Shown here piece after piece: positions 18,795 to 28,094 of a DNA stretch of 51,348 nucleotides. The DNA is taken from NCBI GenBank assembly GCA_016213265.1, contig JACRBA010000169.1, positions 1-51,348 on the forward strand. Reading direction: 5' to 3'. The position numbers and the translations under genes were made by a program. Below the pieces are notes generated by a model. It was not told the DNA's origin. It searched no databases and saw only the letters and a program-made list of their open reading frames with translations. The DNA comes from Burkholderiales bacterium (GTDB lineage: Bacteria > Pseudomonadota > Gammaproteobacteria > Burkholderiales > Burkholderiaceae_C). The first letter of the stretch is position 1. Every line of letters begins with the position of its first letter.

Positions 18795-21700
18795 TTCAGC
18801 CCCAGCCGCTCGATGCGGTCCAGGCAGGCATCGAGGCTGCCAGCCCCCGTGCAGGTGTCCTTCGGGTACACCACCGCCGAGTAGACGCGGTAGAGATCCT
18901 CGTCGCTGTTGGTCTTCATGCCGTCCAGGCCAGGGAAGGGCATGTTGCCCACGTGCTTGAACCACACCCGGTTGTTGGCCTTGTCCTGCCAGAACTTGTC
19001 GCCGTTGCCGGATTGCACCGCGGCGAGGCTCGACGCCGGGGTGAGCGGGCGGACGTTGGTGCGCTTGAGGTAGTTGGGGTCGAAGCTTCCCTGCTCGCGG
19101 TCCCACTGCGAGCCGGCCACCGTGTAGGCCGACGCGGTCAGCCGGCCATCGAAGGACACGGCCATCAGCACGGTGTCGCTCGGGGTGGCGGCATTGGTGA
19201 TGTTCAAGGCCAGCCACTTGGCCGGGCCCCACCCCGGAAAGCTCAGCGCGTAGCGGCCGCCACTGAGCGCGGCGAAGTGCCGCATGTGCCCCAGCTTCCA
19301 GGAACAGTAGTTGCCGGAAGGCGGGGTGACCCCCGGCGTGCATGCGTAGCGCTGGGCAACCTCAGGTTTGACATAGTGGTTGTAGCCGTTCTCCACCCGC
19401 CACGTCGCGATCTCGTTGCCGTTGTTGTCCTGCCGCGAGGCATGGATGGCCGCGGCGAACTCGAAGCGCGAAGGGTCGAAGTCGGTCTGGATCGATTCCA
19501 CGCCGTGGTATTGCCCCTGGCAGGTCTTGCCGTTGCGGCCCGCCGGTCGCGCGTCCTGGCAGTTGGCGCCGATGGTCAGGAACGGGGTGTCCGGTACGGT
19601 GTACCAGTTCTTGGGGCCCCAGAAGCCCTCGGTGTCCCACACCGCGCCCGCCAGGGCCCAGTTCTCGCTGGGCAGGTGGTTGTCCGCCAGGCCCGGCTGA
19701 AGGTTGCGGTAGCCCGCCGCCCCCGAGATGATGCGGTTGCTGCGGTTGCGCGCCTTGCCGCGTTCGACCGCGGCCGTGTAGTAGTCCTCCGCGCTGAAGG
19801 CGCCGCTGGTCTTGCCGTCGACGAACGGGAAGTTGATGAACGTGTTCGCGATCACCGAGACCATGGAGTGATAGGTGGCCAGGCCAGCCGGCAGGTCGGC
19901 GCCTGCCGGGTACTTGTTGGCTTCATGGTTCAGGCTGGTGCCCACCATCAGGCCGCGCTGGATCGTGCCGTTCATCGCCGCGCCGCCGAAGGCCAGGCCC
20001 ACGTTGTCGGCGACCGCCCATTCCAGGTAATCGGGGTCGGTGACACGGTTGCGGTAAGCGCCATCGTTGTTCTTGAAGCTGGTGGTGCGCTTGACCGTCA
20101 GCCGCAGCTGGTCGTTGGGGCAGAAGTCGTAGGGGTTGCCGCCGCCGTCCAGGCAGGGCTTGCCATTGCGCATGGGCACATAGCGTTGCGAGGCCAGCGT
20201 GCCCAGGGTGGCTTCCGGGTTGGACACGTTGTCGTCCACCGGCACCCACTCGAGCAGCATGCCCGGGCCGCGCGAGGTGTGCACGGTGTTGTTCTCGACC
20301 TGGGCCAGCGGGGTGTAGCGCGGCCAGGTGTTCACCTTGCGCGACAGGCCCAGCGGCCGCAGCGGATACGACAGCCAGATGCCGTTGCCGTGCGCATCGC
20401 CGGCGTGGTTGTTCACGACGACGTTGTCGGGGTTGGTCATCCAGAAGCCCGACGGACCGCCCTGGTAGGGCTCGCCCTCGTGGATCTTCATCAGGTGCCG
20501 CTCCTGCGGCATGCGCATCTTCAGCGCCAGGTTGCCGTCGAACACGTTGCGCCGCTCCACCGCGTCTTCGAGGAAGAAGGCGTGGCCCTTGATGTCGTAG
20601 CAGATGTTGTTCTGCACGGAGACACCGTTGGTCGCGTGCAGCACGACGCAGCGGTTGCTGGAGTTCCAGATGGCGCTGTTGCGCACGTAGTGGTTGGTCG
20701 TGTCGCCCAGGAACGCGCCAGTGCCCGGGTCGTAGCTCAGCAGGTGCCAGTGCAGCGGGTAGCGGCCGAGCTGGCCGGCCTGGCCGGCGCGGCGGAACTC
20801 CACGCCGTCGATCTGCACCGTGGACTTCAGCCCCATGACCATGACGTGGGCCCCGTGGCCCTGATTGCGCCACGCGTCGTCATCGGCGCCCTGGATCACG
20901 ATGCGGCGGCTCAGGTTGCCCACGGCGGCGCGCTCATCGAGCTGCATGGGTGCCGGGGTGGCGGGCGGGCGGTAGGCGGTGTCCTGGGTCAGCGACAGGC
21001 CGGTGTCCGTGGGGTACTGCAGGCGCCCCCAGTGGAACTTCGACAGGCCGCTGCCCAGCGTGACGCTGCTGCCCGACACCGTGCTCACCGTGCGCAGCTC
21101 CGTCTCGCTGACGCCGTAGTGGTCGGTCGGGGCCACGATGACCTGGTCACCGGCCTTCCAGTTCACGCTTTGCTTCAGGGTGAGCTGGCGCGCACCGGCG
21201 GCCGCGTGGGCGTTGAGCTTGGTCCACGCCGGTTGCGGCGCCGCTCCGTACAGCAGCAGCTTGCCGCCCACCACCCGCAGCCCGCGCGAGACGCCATCGT
21301 TGCTGCCCTTGGGTGCCCCGGTGAGCGTGATGGTGGCGCGGCGGGTGAAGGGTGCGGTGCCGCTGCCCGCCTGCAGCAGGCCGGCGACCGTGATGGCCCC
21401 GGACGTCAGGGACACGTCCTTGTCGGCGAACCGCAGGCTGCCATCGATGCGCAGATCGGCCAGCCGCTTGGTGTCGGTATCGAGCACGATGGTCTTGCCG
21501 GCGGGGATGACGACCGTGGCGCCGTCACCCGGCACGCGGCCGCCCCAGGTGGCCGGGTCGGACCAGTTGCTGGTGGCCTCCGGCAGCGGCGTGTCCGGCA
21601 GCGGCGCGGGTGGAGGAGGGGGGACACCGCCGTTGTCGTCCGGCGCCGGCGGCGGAGCCGGTGTGGGGGCAGGGACGGGGGCCGGTGCAGGGGCAGGGCC

Positions 21701-21853
21701 GGAACCGGAATCGTTCCCGTTGTCGGATTGGATCGGGGGTGGGGTGACCGGATCGGCACCGCCGCCACCGCCGCATGAAGCAAGCAGGATGGAAAAGGCG
21801 GCAGCAATGAAGTGAAGTGAGGCGGGCGGCGGCAGAAGTCGGTCGCAGGTCAT
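18791..21853 (-). CDS. large G8-domain, beta-helix lipoprotein
   Basis: This is a 1,020-residue predicted outer-membrane or surface lipoprotein. The signal peptide ends in the lipobox LLASC (Cys27), followed by a glycine run and a long Pro/Ala linker (about 45-80). Around 85-200 lies a G8 domain: SNWSDPATWGGRVPGDG, strands with TVVIPAGKTIVLD, and the glycine-rich pattern. The remainder is a right-handed beta-helix with repeated short Asn/Gly turns and many aromatic residues. G8 with beta-helix is the layout of hyaluronan-degrading surface proteins in animals and of uncharacterised bacterial proteins, so polysaccharide binding or cleavage is an inference. The start at 21853 was preferred to a GTG at 21874. 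Confidence 0.8.
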   Translation of the reverse strand: MTCDRLLPPPASLHFIAAAFSILLASCGGGGGADPVTPPPIQSDNGNDSGSGPAPAPAPVPAPTPAPPPAPDDNGGVPPPPPAPLPDTPLPEATSNWSDPATWGGRVPGDGATVVIPAGKTIVLDTDTKRLADLRIDGSLRFADKDVSLTSGAITVAGLLQAGSGTAPFTRRATITLTGAPKGSNDGVSRGLRVVGGKLLLYGAAPQPAWTKLNAHAAAGARQLTLKQSVNWKAGDQVIVAPTDHYGVSETELRTVSTVSGSSVTLGSGLSKFHWGRLQYPTDTGLSLTQDTAYRPPATPAPMQLDERAAVGNLSRRIVIQGADDDAWRNQGHGAHVMVMGLKSTVQIDGVEFRRAGQAGQLGRYPLHWHLLSYDPGTGAFLGDTTNHYVRNSAIWNSSNRCVVLHATNGVSVQNNICYDIKGHAFFLEDAVERRNVFDGNLALKMRMPQERHLMKIHEGEPYQGGPSGFWMTNPDNVVVNNHAGDAHGNGIWLSYPLRPLGLSRKVNTWPRYTPLAQVENNTVHTSRGPGMLLEWVPVDDNVSNPEATLGTLASQRYVPMRNGKPCLDGGGNPYDFCPNDQLRLTVKRTTSFKNNDGAYRNRVTDPDYLEWAVADNVGLAFGGAAMNGTIQRGLMVGTSLNHEANKYPAGADLPAGLATYHSMVSVIANTFINFPFVDGKTSGAFSAEDYYTAAVERGKARNRSNRIISGAAGYRNLQPGLADNHLPSENWALAGAVWDTEGFWGPKNWYTVPDTPFLTIGANCQDARPAGRNGKTCQGQYHGVESIQTDFDPSRFEFAAAIHASRQDNNGNEIATWRVENGYNHYVKPEVAQRYACTPGVTPPSGNYCSWKLGHMRHFAALSGGRYALSFPGWGPAKWLALNITNAATPSDTVLMAVSFDGRLTASAYTVAGSQWDREQGSFDPNYLKRTNVRPLTPASSLAAVQSGNGDKFWQDKANNRVWFKHVGNMPFPGLDGMKTNSDEDLYRVYSAVVYPKDTCTGAGSLDACLDRIERLGLK

Positions 21854-21945
21854 GGGCAGTGCAAGAGGGTCCACAGCAAGAGGCGGGCGGATCCTACGGC
21901 ACGCCTGTGTGACAAATTCCGCAAATGACCAAGCCGGACCACCCG

Positions 21946-22887
21946 TTATTCAGGGTATACGCGGGCACGCGCATTGCCGGTGTGTCCGCTGGGCCAGGTG
22001 GCCAGCAACAGTCCGGCCAGTGCCAGCCCCAGCGCGGCGGCTTGGGCCGGCGTGATGACTTCGTCAAGGAAGACCACGCCGACGGCCGTCGCAGCGAGCG
22101 GCAGCATCACGCTGAAGACGCCCGCCTGGGGCGCGGGAACCTCCTGCAGGCCGCGCATCCACAGCCACACTGTGATCACACTCGCGGCGAGCGCGTAGAA
22201 GACGAGCAAGGCCCAGTGCTCGCCACGCACGCTGGTGAAATCGAAGTGCACGGCCTGCCACACGCCCCACGGCGTGACCAACACCAGACCCCAAAGATTG
22301 ATCAAGGCGCTGATGCGCCGAGGCGACACATTGGCCGTCAGTTTCTTGCCGATCACCACGTACGCGGCCTCGCAGAACACCGCGGCCACCAGCAGCGCGT
22401 AGCCCCACCATGGCCCCGCGTCGGGTGCGGCGGAGCCACCCGCGGCGGCGTGTCCGAACGACAAGGAGGCGACGCCGGCCACGGCACAAACGATACCGGC
22501 GCTCACACGGCGTGAAATCGATTCACGCAGGAACAGCCGCGACAGCAGGGCCACAGCGGCCGGAATACACGCCATGACGACGCCTGCGGCCACTGCCGAG
22601 GTGGCGGCGACCCCAAAAAGCATGCACACAGAAAACAAAAAGTTACCGAGGAAACTTTCCCAGAACAGAAGAACACGTTCGTGGGACGCCAGCGGCGCCT
22701 CGTCGGGCTGTCGTCGCACCCACCCGAGCATCGCGACGGCCGCAATGCCGAAGCGCAGCCAGGCCAACAGGAACACGGGAAAGATGGCGACGAGGCTGCG
22801 CGACAGGCCGACGTAGCTGCCGACCAGTGCCATGCTGGCGGCCAGGCAGCCGTAGGCGAGCCAAGGGGTGCGCGGGGGAGGGCGCAC
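21946..22887 (-). CDS. EamA-type transporter at the end of the polyamine cluster
   Basis: This is a 313-residue DMT-superfamily carrier with about ten hydrophobic segments in two EamA repeats (first: LAYGCLAASMALVGSYVGLS). The GTG start at 22887 lies three bases beyond the stop of the glutamine-synthetase-like gene, so it is almost certainly co-transcribed with the polyamine catabolic genes. Export of an intermediate or of excess amine is possible, but the sequence does not show the substrate. Base composition is slightly less GC-rich than in the neighbours. Confidence 0.82.
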   Translation of the reverse strand: MRPPPRTPWLAYGCLAASMALVGSYVGLSRSLVAIFPVFLLAWLRFGIAAVAMLGWVRRQPDEAPLASHERVLLFWESFLGNFLFSVCMLFGVAATSAVAAGVVMACIPAAVALLSRLFLRESISRRVSAGIVCAVAGVASLSFGHAAAGGSAAPDAGPWWGYALLVAAVFCEAAYVVIGKKLTANVSPRRISALINLWGLVLVTPWGVWQAVHFDFTSVRGEHWALLVFYALAASVITVWLWMRGLQEVPAPQAGVFSVMLPLAATAVGVVFLDEVITPAQAAALGLALAGLLLATWPSGHTGNARARVYPE

Positions 22888-22890
22888 CGT

Positions 22891-24231
22891 TCAGAAGGCG
22901 GCGCCGTAGCGCTGCAGTTCCCAGGCGCTCACATGCCGGGCGAATTCGATCCACTCCATCCGCTTCAGGCGCAGGAACTCGCTGGCCAGCGTGTCGCCGA
23001 GGGCGTGGCAGATCACCGGGTCCGCCTCCAGGGCGTCGAGCGCTTCATCGAGCGATTGAGGAAGCAGCGCATGCCCGGCCGCCTGCACCGCGGCGGGGGG
23101 CAGCCGGAAGAGGTCGTCCTGACAGTCGGGCCCGGGGTCGAGTTGCCGGTCGATGCCGTCCAGGCCGGCGGCGATGAGCCCGGCCGTGGCCAGGTACGGG
23201 TTCGCGCTGGCGTCGGGCAGGCGCCATTCGAAGCGTCCGGGCAGGGTGCGCAGCGTGGCGGTGCGGTTGTTGGGACCGTGGGCCACGTAGGCCGGCGCCC
23301 AGGAGGTGCCCGAGAGCGATTCGCCCACCACGAGCCGCTTGTAGCTGTTCACCGTGGGGGCGGCGAGCGCACACAGGGCAGGGGAGTGGGCCAGCACCCC
23401 GGCCAGGAACTGGCGTCCCACCGTCGACAGGCAGCCCGCGTCGCGCGATGCCGGGGCGGTGACGCACTGGCCGTCCTCATCCCAGAGCGAAACGTGGAAG
23501 TGCAGGCCGCTGCCCGGCTGGTTGGCGAAGGGCTTGGGCATCATCGAGAAGACCATGCCGTGCCGCTCGGCCAGCGCGTGGGCGGCGAGCTTGAACAGCA
23601 TCAGGTGGTCGGCACTCGCCAGCGCGTCGTCGAAGGCGAAGTTCACCTCGTACTGGCCATGCGCGTCCTCGTGGTCGAGCTGCAGGACATCCAGGCCGCA
23701 GCGCTCCAGGGCTTCGTGCAGCTCGCGAAGAAACGCGGCCTGGCGCGGCAGCGACTTGAGGTCGTACGAGGGCTTGTCCAGGCGGTCGGCATCGTCGGCA
23801 GGCAGCAGGGTGCCCCCGTCGCCACGCCGCAGCAGGAAGAACTCCGGCTCGATGCCGGTCTTCAGCGCCCAGCCGCGCTCGGCCAGGCGGGCCGTGGCGC
23901 GTTGCAGCACCTGGCGCGGGCAGGCATCGAAGGGCTGGCCGTCCACGAAACCGCTGCACACCGCGCGGGCGTAGCCGGGCATCCACGGCATGGGCTGGAT
24001 GCGTGCGGCGTCCGCCCGGGCGTAGTACTCGGCACGCGGGCCGGTGCGTGGCAGGCCGGTGCCCCAGATGGACGGGCCGGCAAAACCCGCCCCCGTCTCG
24101 AGCAACTCGCCCAGCTTGGCCAAGGGCACGTACTTGCCCTTGGCCACGCCGTGCATGTCGGTGAACTGGGCGAGCACGGTGTGCACGCCCTGCGCGGCCA
24201 GGCGCTGCTGCAGTTCGGTGGGGTCAGTCAA
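22891..24231 (-). CDS. glutamine-synthetase-like ligase (GlnT/type III or gamma-glutamyl-amine ligase)
   Basis: This is a 446-residue protein of the glutamine synthetase superfamily, which activates a glutamate carboxylate with ATP and joins it to ammonia or an amine. The N-terminal beta-grasp part reads FTDMHGVAKGKYVP. The catalytic domain has GIEPEFFLL, YEVNF, GLHFHVSLW and RTATLRT, covering metal, glutamate and nucleotide contacts. It is shorter than canonical GlnA and differs from the PuuA-like paralogue 8.6 kb away, being closer to so-called type III GlnT enzymes. Its start overlaps the puuC stop by eight bases. Gamma-glutamylation of a second amine is likely from context, not proven. 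Confidence 0.8.
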   Translation of the reverse strand: MTDPTELQQRLAAQGVHTVLAQFTDMHGVAKGKYVPLAKLGELLETGAGFAGPSIWGTGLPRTGPRAEYYARADAARIQPMPWMPGYARAVCSGFVDGQPFDACPRQVLQRATARLAERGWALKTGIEPEFFLLRRGDGGTLLPADDADRLDKPSYDLKSLPRQAAFLRELHEALERCGLDVLQLDHEDAHGQYEVNFAFDDALASADHLMLFKLAAHALAERHGMVFSMMPKPFANQPGSGLHFHVSLWDEDGQCVTAPASRDAGCLSTVGRQFLAGVLAHSPALCALAAPTVNSYKRLVVGESLSGTSWAPAYVAHGPNNRTATLRTLPGRFEWRLPDASANPYLATAGLIAAGLDGIDRQLDPGPDCQDDLFRLPPAAVQAAGHALLPQSLDEALDALEADPVICHALGDTLASEFLRLKRMEWIEFARHVSAWELQRYGAAF

Positions 24232-25711
24232 TGCGGATCCAGGTGGTCTTCAGCTCGGTGTACTTGTCGAAGGCGTGCAGCGACTTGTCCCGGCCGTTGC
24301 CGCTTTGCTTGTAGCCGCCGAAGGGGACGGTGATGTCGTCCTCGTCGTACTGGTTCACATGCACCGTGCCCGCACGCAGGGCGCGCGCCACGCGGTGCGC
24401 GCGGTTGATGTTGTCGCTCCAGACGCTGGCCTGCAGGCCGTAGCTCGAACGATTGGCGATGGCAATCGCCTCGGCCTCGGTGCCGAAGGCAATGATGCCC
24501 ATCACCGGCCCGAAGATCTCCTCGCGGGCGATCTTCATGTCGTTGTTGACCCCGGCGAACACGGTGGGCTCCACGTAGAAGCCGCCGGTCTCCGTGCGCG
24601 CCTGACGGCCGCCCGCCATCACCCGTGCGCCCTCGTCGCGGCCCGCGTCGATGTAGCCCATGACCGTCTTGAGCTGGGTCTCGTCCACCAGGGCGCCCAG
24701 TTCCGTCGTCGGGTTCAGGGGGTCGCCCGGCGCGTACTTGGGGGCCTCGGCAGCCACCAGGCGGGCGAACTCCTCGGCGATGCCGGCCTGCACCAGCACG
24801 CGCGAGGGCGCATTGCAGCTCTCACCCTGGTTGAAGAACATGCTGCCCGCCACCGTGCGGGCAGCGCGCTGAATGTCGGCGAAGTCGTCGAACACCACGA
24901 AGGCCGACTTCCCGCCCAGCTCGTTGTAGACACGCTTGAGGTTGCTGCGGCCGGCGTAGTCCAGCATGCGACGGCCCACCCGCGTGGAGCCGGTGAAGCC
25001 GATGGCGTCGACCTCCATGTGCAGCGCCAGGGCCTCGCCCGCCTCGTGGCCGTAGCCCGGCACGACGTTGAACACGCCTGGCGGCAGGCCGGCCTCCAGC
25101 GCCAGCTCGGCCAGGCGCAGGGCGGTGTACGGGCTCTTCTCGCTGGGCTTGAGCACCACCGAGTTGCCGGCGGCCAGCGCCGGGCCGAGCTTCCACGCGG
25201 CCATGATCATCGGGTAGTTCCACGGCACGATGGCGCCGATCACGCCCATGGGCTCGCGCGTGATGAGGGCCAGCGCCGAGTCGCCGGTGGGGGCGATCTC
25301 GTCGTAGATCTTGTCCACGGCCTCGGCGTACCAGGCGATGCAGCGGGCGGTGGAGGGCACGTCCACGGCGAGCGAGTACTGGATGGGCTTGCCCATGTCC
25401 AGCGTCTCCAGCAGGGCGAGCTCTTCCTTGGCCGCGAGGATCTTCTCGGAGAAGCGCTGCAGCACGCGCTTGCGCTGCGCGGGCGGCTTGCCCGCCCAGC
25501 GGCGGTCCTCGAAGGCGGCGCGGGCGGCGCGCACCGCCAGGTCGACGTCGGCGGCCTGGCCGCGCACCACGGCGCCCAGGCGGCGGTTGTCGATGGGCGA
25601 GTGCTTGTCGAAGGTCTGGCCGTCTTGCGCGGCGACGCGCTGGCCGTCGATCACGCTGCGGCCGTCGGGACGCAGCTCGGCGGCGCGTTGGGTCCAGTCG
25701 ATGGTGGACAT
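24224..25711 (-). CDS. puuC: gamma-glutamyl-gamma-aminobutyraldehyde dehydrogenase (PuuC type)
   Basis: This is a 495-residue NAD(P)-dependent aldehyde dehydrogenase. Catalytic residues are Glu264 (ELGGKSAF) and Cys299 (NQGESCNAPSR), the coenzyme motif is FTGSTRVG, and the PWNYP and EEIFGPV blocks are intact. In the Puu pathway it oxidises gamma-glutamyl-gamma-aminobutyraldehyde to gamma-glutamyl-GABA, and it may also accept 4-aminobutyraldehyde made by the SpuC-type aminotransferase. GGAGA precedes the ATG at 25711. Specificity is inferred from the neighbours, since family members have broad ranges. Confidence 0.88.
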   Translation of the reverse strand: MSTIDWTQRAAELRPDGRSVIDGQRVAAQDGQTFDKHSPIDNRRLGAVVRGQAADVDLAVRAARAAFEDRRWAGKPPAQRKRVLQRFSEKILAAKEELALLETLDMGKPIQYSLAVDVPSTARCIAWYAEAVDKIYDEIAPTGDSALALITREPMGVIGAIVPWNYPMIMAAWKLGPALAAGNSVVLKPSEKSPYTALRLAELALEAGLPPGVFNVVPGYGHEAGEALALHMEVDAIGFTGSTRVGRRMLDYAGRSNLKRVYNELGGKSAFVVFDDFADIQRAARTVAGSMFFNQGESCNAPSRVLVQAGIAEEFARLVAAEAPKYAPGDPLNPTTELGALVDETQLKTVMGYIDAGRDEGARVMAGGRQARTETGGFYVEPTVFAGVNNDMKIAREEIFGPVMGIIAFGTEAEAIAIANRSSYGLQASVWSDNINRAHRVARALRAGTVHVNQYDEDDITVPFGGYKQSGNGRDKSLHAFDKYTELKTTWIRID

Positions 25712-25784
25712 GGGTGTCTCCTGCAAATGAAAGTGGCCGCCCCACGGGCGGCCACCGGGTGGGCAGACGGTGTGCGCGACGGCC

Positions 25785-27149
25785 TCAGAAGGCCACGACC
25801 GCGGACGCCGCGAGCATGGAGTTGTTCTTCTTGTAGGCGCCGTCGGCCACGTCCCAGAACACGGAGCGGTCGGCGCCATCCAGACGGTACTCGACCTTGA
25901 AAGTCGTGCTGATGTCGTAGGCGTACTTCAGGCCGAGCGTGAGGGCATAACGGTTCGCCCCGCGGTTGAGGTCGCCGTTCAGGTCGGGGCCGATGCCGTT
26001 GCGGTCGTCGTTGCCGTAGACGAGCTCACCGGTTTCCTCGTCCACGGTCGTGTAGCCGTTGTAGGCGAACAAGCCGCCACCATTGGCCTTGTTCTGGATG
26101 TAGTCGGCGCGGGCCAGCGCCTGCAGGCGCGGGGTGACCATGTAGCCGGCCAGGCCGGACACGCCCCACCAGCGCGAGTCGCGCCAGCTGCCGTCGGCCG
26201 CCGGCGTGATGGCCCCGTCCTTCTGCGTGCCGTACGACACCTGGCCTTGCAGCGTCCAGTCGCCGCGGATGTAGTAGCCGTCCACCTCCAGCAGGTGGGC
26301 CATGGTGTTGTAGCCGGTGTTGAAGTTGGGCGCCTTGCCGTGCAGGCCGGCGAAGCCCCAGCCGTCGAACTCGCCCTTGGAGTAGTCGACCCGGTAGACC
26401 AGGGACGGGGACTTCTCGCCGGGGCCACGCATGGTGGCGTTCACGTTGGCGATGGCGCCACGCAGCCACCACTTGCCTTCGGTATGCGAGAGCCCGATGC
26501 CGGTGTAGCCCACGGGCAGGGTGAAGTCGTACAGCAGGTTGTGCGAGGTGAACGGGTTCAGTGTGGGCTGCTGGTACTCGTAGCCCGACCAGTCGGGGAT
26601 CTGGCCGATCACCAGCCGCGTCTGCAGCGACTGCAGCGGGATGGACACCGTGGCCTCCTGGACGATGCTGGCGCCATCGATGGCGGCTCCGACGCCGCGG
26701 TTGGGCGTGAGCGTGAGCTTGAAGATCGTGCCGCCCTCGACTTCCTTGGTGAAATCGATCGAGGCCGAGCCCATGAACGAGGTGTCGTAGTAGTAGCCGT
26801 CGGCCTGCTGGTTCAGGAACTGGAAGCCGGCGCGGTCCTGGCGCTGGTTGTAGACGAACACGGGCTCGATGTAGCCCGAGACCTTCAGCCCCTTGTAGCC
26901 CTGGCTCTCCAGCTGGTCCTCCAGGGCCTCGGTCTTGACCGCCACACGGTTGAACTCCTGCACCTGCTCGGGCGTCATCCCCCACTTGGGCTCGGTGGGT
27001 GCGGCGAGCTTCTTCTCCAGTTCGGTGACGCGGTCGCGCAGGGCCTTGAGCTCCTTGAGGAGTTCCTCGTTGCTCTGGGCCATCGCGCCAGGGGCGGCGA
27101 AGGCGCCGGCCAGGGCCAGCGCAAGGGCGGTCGGACGAATGTGCTTCAT
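25785..27149 (-). CDS. outer-membrane beta-barrel protein, DUF3138-like
   Basis: This is a 454-residue exported protein. The signal peptide (1-24) ends APGAMA, and a short coiled coil follows (about 25-46, ELLKELKALRDRVTELEKKL). The remainder alternates short aromatic-rich strands with Gly/Asn turns and ends in phenylalanine (AVVAF), the mark of outer-membrane barrels. It resembles the DUF3138 family of Burkholderiales. It sits inside the polyamine cluster directly after potI, so it may be the outer-membrane channel for polyamines. That role is inference from position. Confidence 0.78.
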   Translation of the reverse strand: MKHIRPTALALALAGAFAAPGAMAQSNEELLKELKALRDRVTELEKKLAAPTEPKWGMTPEQVQEFNRVAVKTEALEDQLESQGYKGLKVSGYIEPVFVYNQRQDRAGFQFLNQQADGYYYDTSFMGSASIDFTKEVEGGTIFKLTLTPNRGVGAAIDGASIVQEATVSIPLQSLQTRLVIGQIPDWSGYEYQQPTLNPFTSHNLLYDFTLPVGYTGIGLSHTEGKWWLRGAIANVNATMRGPGEKSPSLVYRVDYSKGEFDGWGFAGLHGKAPNFNTGYNTMAHLLEVDGYYIRGDWTLQGQVSYGTQKDGAITPAADGSWRDSRWWGVSGLAGYMVTPRLQALARADYIQNKANGGGLFAYNGYTTVDEETGELVYGNDDRNGIGPDLNGDLNRGANRYALTLGLKYAYDISTTFKVEYRLDGADRSVFWDVADGAYKKNNSMLAASAVVAF

Positions 27150-27178
27150 GGGTGCCTCTGTCGGTCTGGTTGTCGTCT

Positions 27179-28036
27179 TCAGGGATTGGATCGTTGGGCC
27201 GCGCTGATCTCGGCAGCGCGCCGGCGCTCGGCACGTGCCAACCAGATGCTGGCGATGGTGACGCACACCGCCACGGCCACGATGATGAGCGTGGCCACGG
27301 CATTGATGCTCGGGCTGAGCCCCAGGCGGGCCCGCGAGAAGATGACCAGCGGCAAGGTGGTGGAGCCCGGCCCGTTGAGGAAGGCGGTGATCACCACGTC
27401 GTCCAGCGACAGGCTGAAGGTCAGCAGCCAGGCCGAGGCCAGCGACTGCGAGATCATGGGCAAGGTGACCAGGTGGAACACCTGCCACGGACGTGCGCCC
27501 AGGTCCATGGCCGCTTCCTCGAGCTGCGGGGGCAGGTCCTGCAGGCGGGCGCTGATGACCACGGCCGCGTAGGCCAGCCCCATCACCGAGTGGCCCAGCA
27601 GGATGGTCATCATGCCGCGCTCGGGGAAGCCCACCGCCTTCTGCACCGACACCAGCAGCAGCAGCAGCGAGACGCCCTGGATGACCTCGGGCATGACGAG
27701 CGGCGCGTTGACCATGCCCGAGAACAGCGTGCGGCCGGTGAAGCGCTTGTACTTGACGAGCGCGAAGGCCGCGAGCAGGCCGAAGACCACCGACAGGCAG
27801 GCCGACAGGAAGGCGATCTTCACCGACAGCCACAGGCCCGCGATGATCTCCGAGTCGTCGAGCAGCTTGGTGTACCACTCGAACGTGAACCCGCCCCACA
27901 CCGAGGGCAGTGGAGACGCATTGAACGAGTAGATGATCAGCGTCAGGATGGGCAGGTAGAGGAACAGGAAGCCCCCCACCAGCCAGCCCTGACCGACCAC
28001 GCCCGCGACCCGGGTCGAGAACAACGCCTTGCTCAT
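27179..28036 (-). CDS. potI: putrescine/polyamine ABC transporter, permease PotI/PotC type
   Basis: This is a 285-residue inner-membrane permease with six predicted helices. The cytoplasmic loop that contacts the ATPase reads EEAAMDLGARPWQVF, the EAA motif of import permeases. The start at 28036 (MSKALFSTR) is used; an open frame continues eight codons upstream. It follows potH with 58 bases between and precedes the outer-membrane protein gene. Together with PotF, PotG and PotH it forms a complete importer. Confidence 0.93.
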   Translation of the reverse strand: MSKALFSTRVAGVVGQGWLVGGFLFLYLPILTLIIYSFNASPLPSVWGGFTFEWYTKLLDDSEIIAGLWLSVKIAFLSACLSVVFGLLAAFALVKYKRFTGRTLFSGMVNAPLVMPEVIQGVSLLLLLVSVQKAVGFPERGMMTILLGHSVMGLAYAAVVISARLQDLPPQLEEAAMDLGARPWQVFHLVTLPMISQSLASAWLLTFSLSLDDVVITAFLNGPGSTTLPLVIFSRARLGLSPSINAVATLIIVAVAVCVTIASIWLARAERRRAAEISAAQRSNP

Positions 28037-28094
28037 TGGACTTCCCTCCGACCTTCGCACTGCGGAACTCGCGCTGGGCAGCGACCCGGCGCGC

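Noticed and set aside
18545..21778. 1,077-codon plus-strand frame over the G8-domain gene
   Set aside because: The minus-strand frame has a signal peptide, lipobox and domains, while this one is compositionally biased and featureless.
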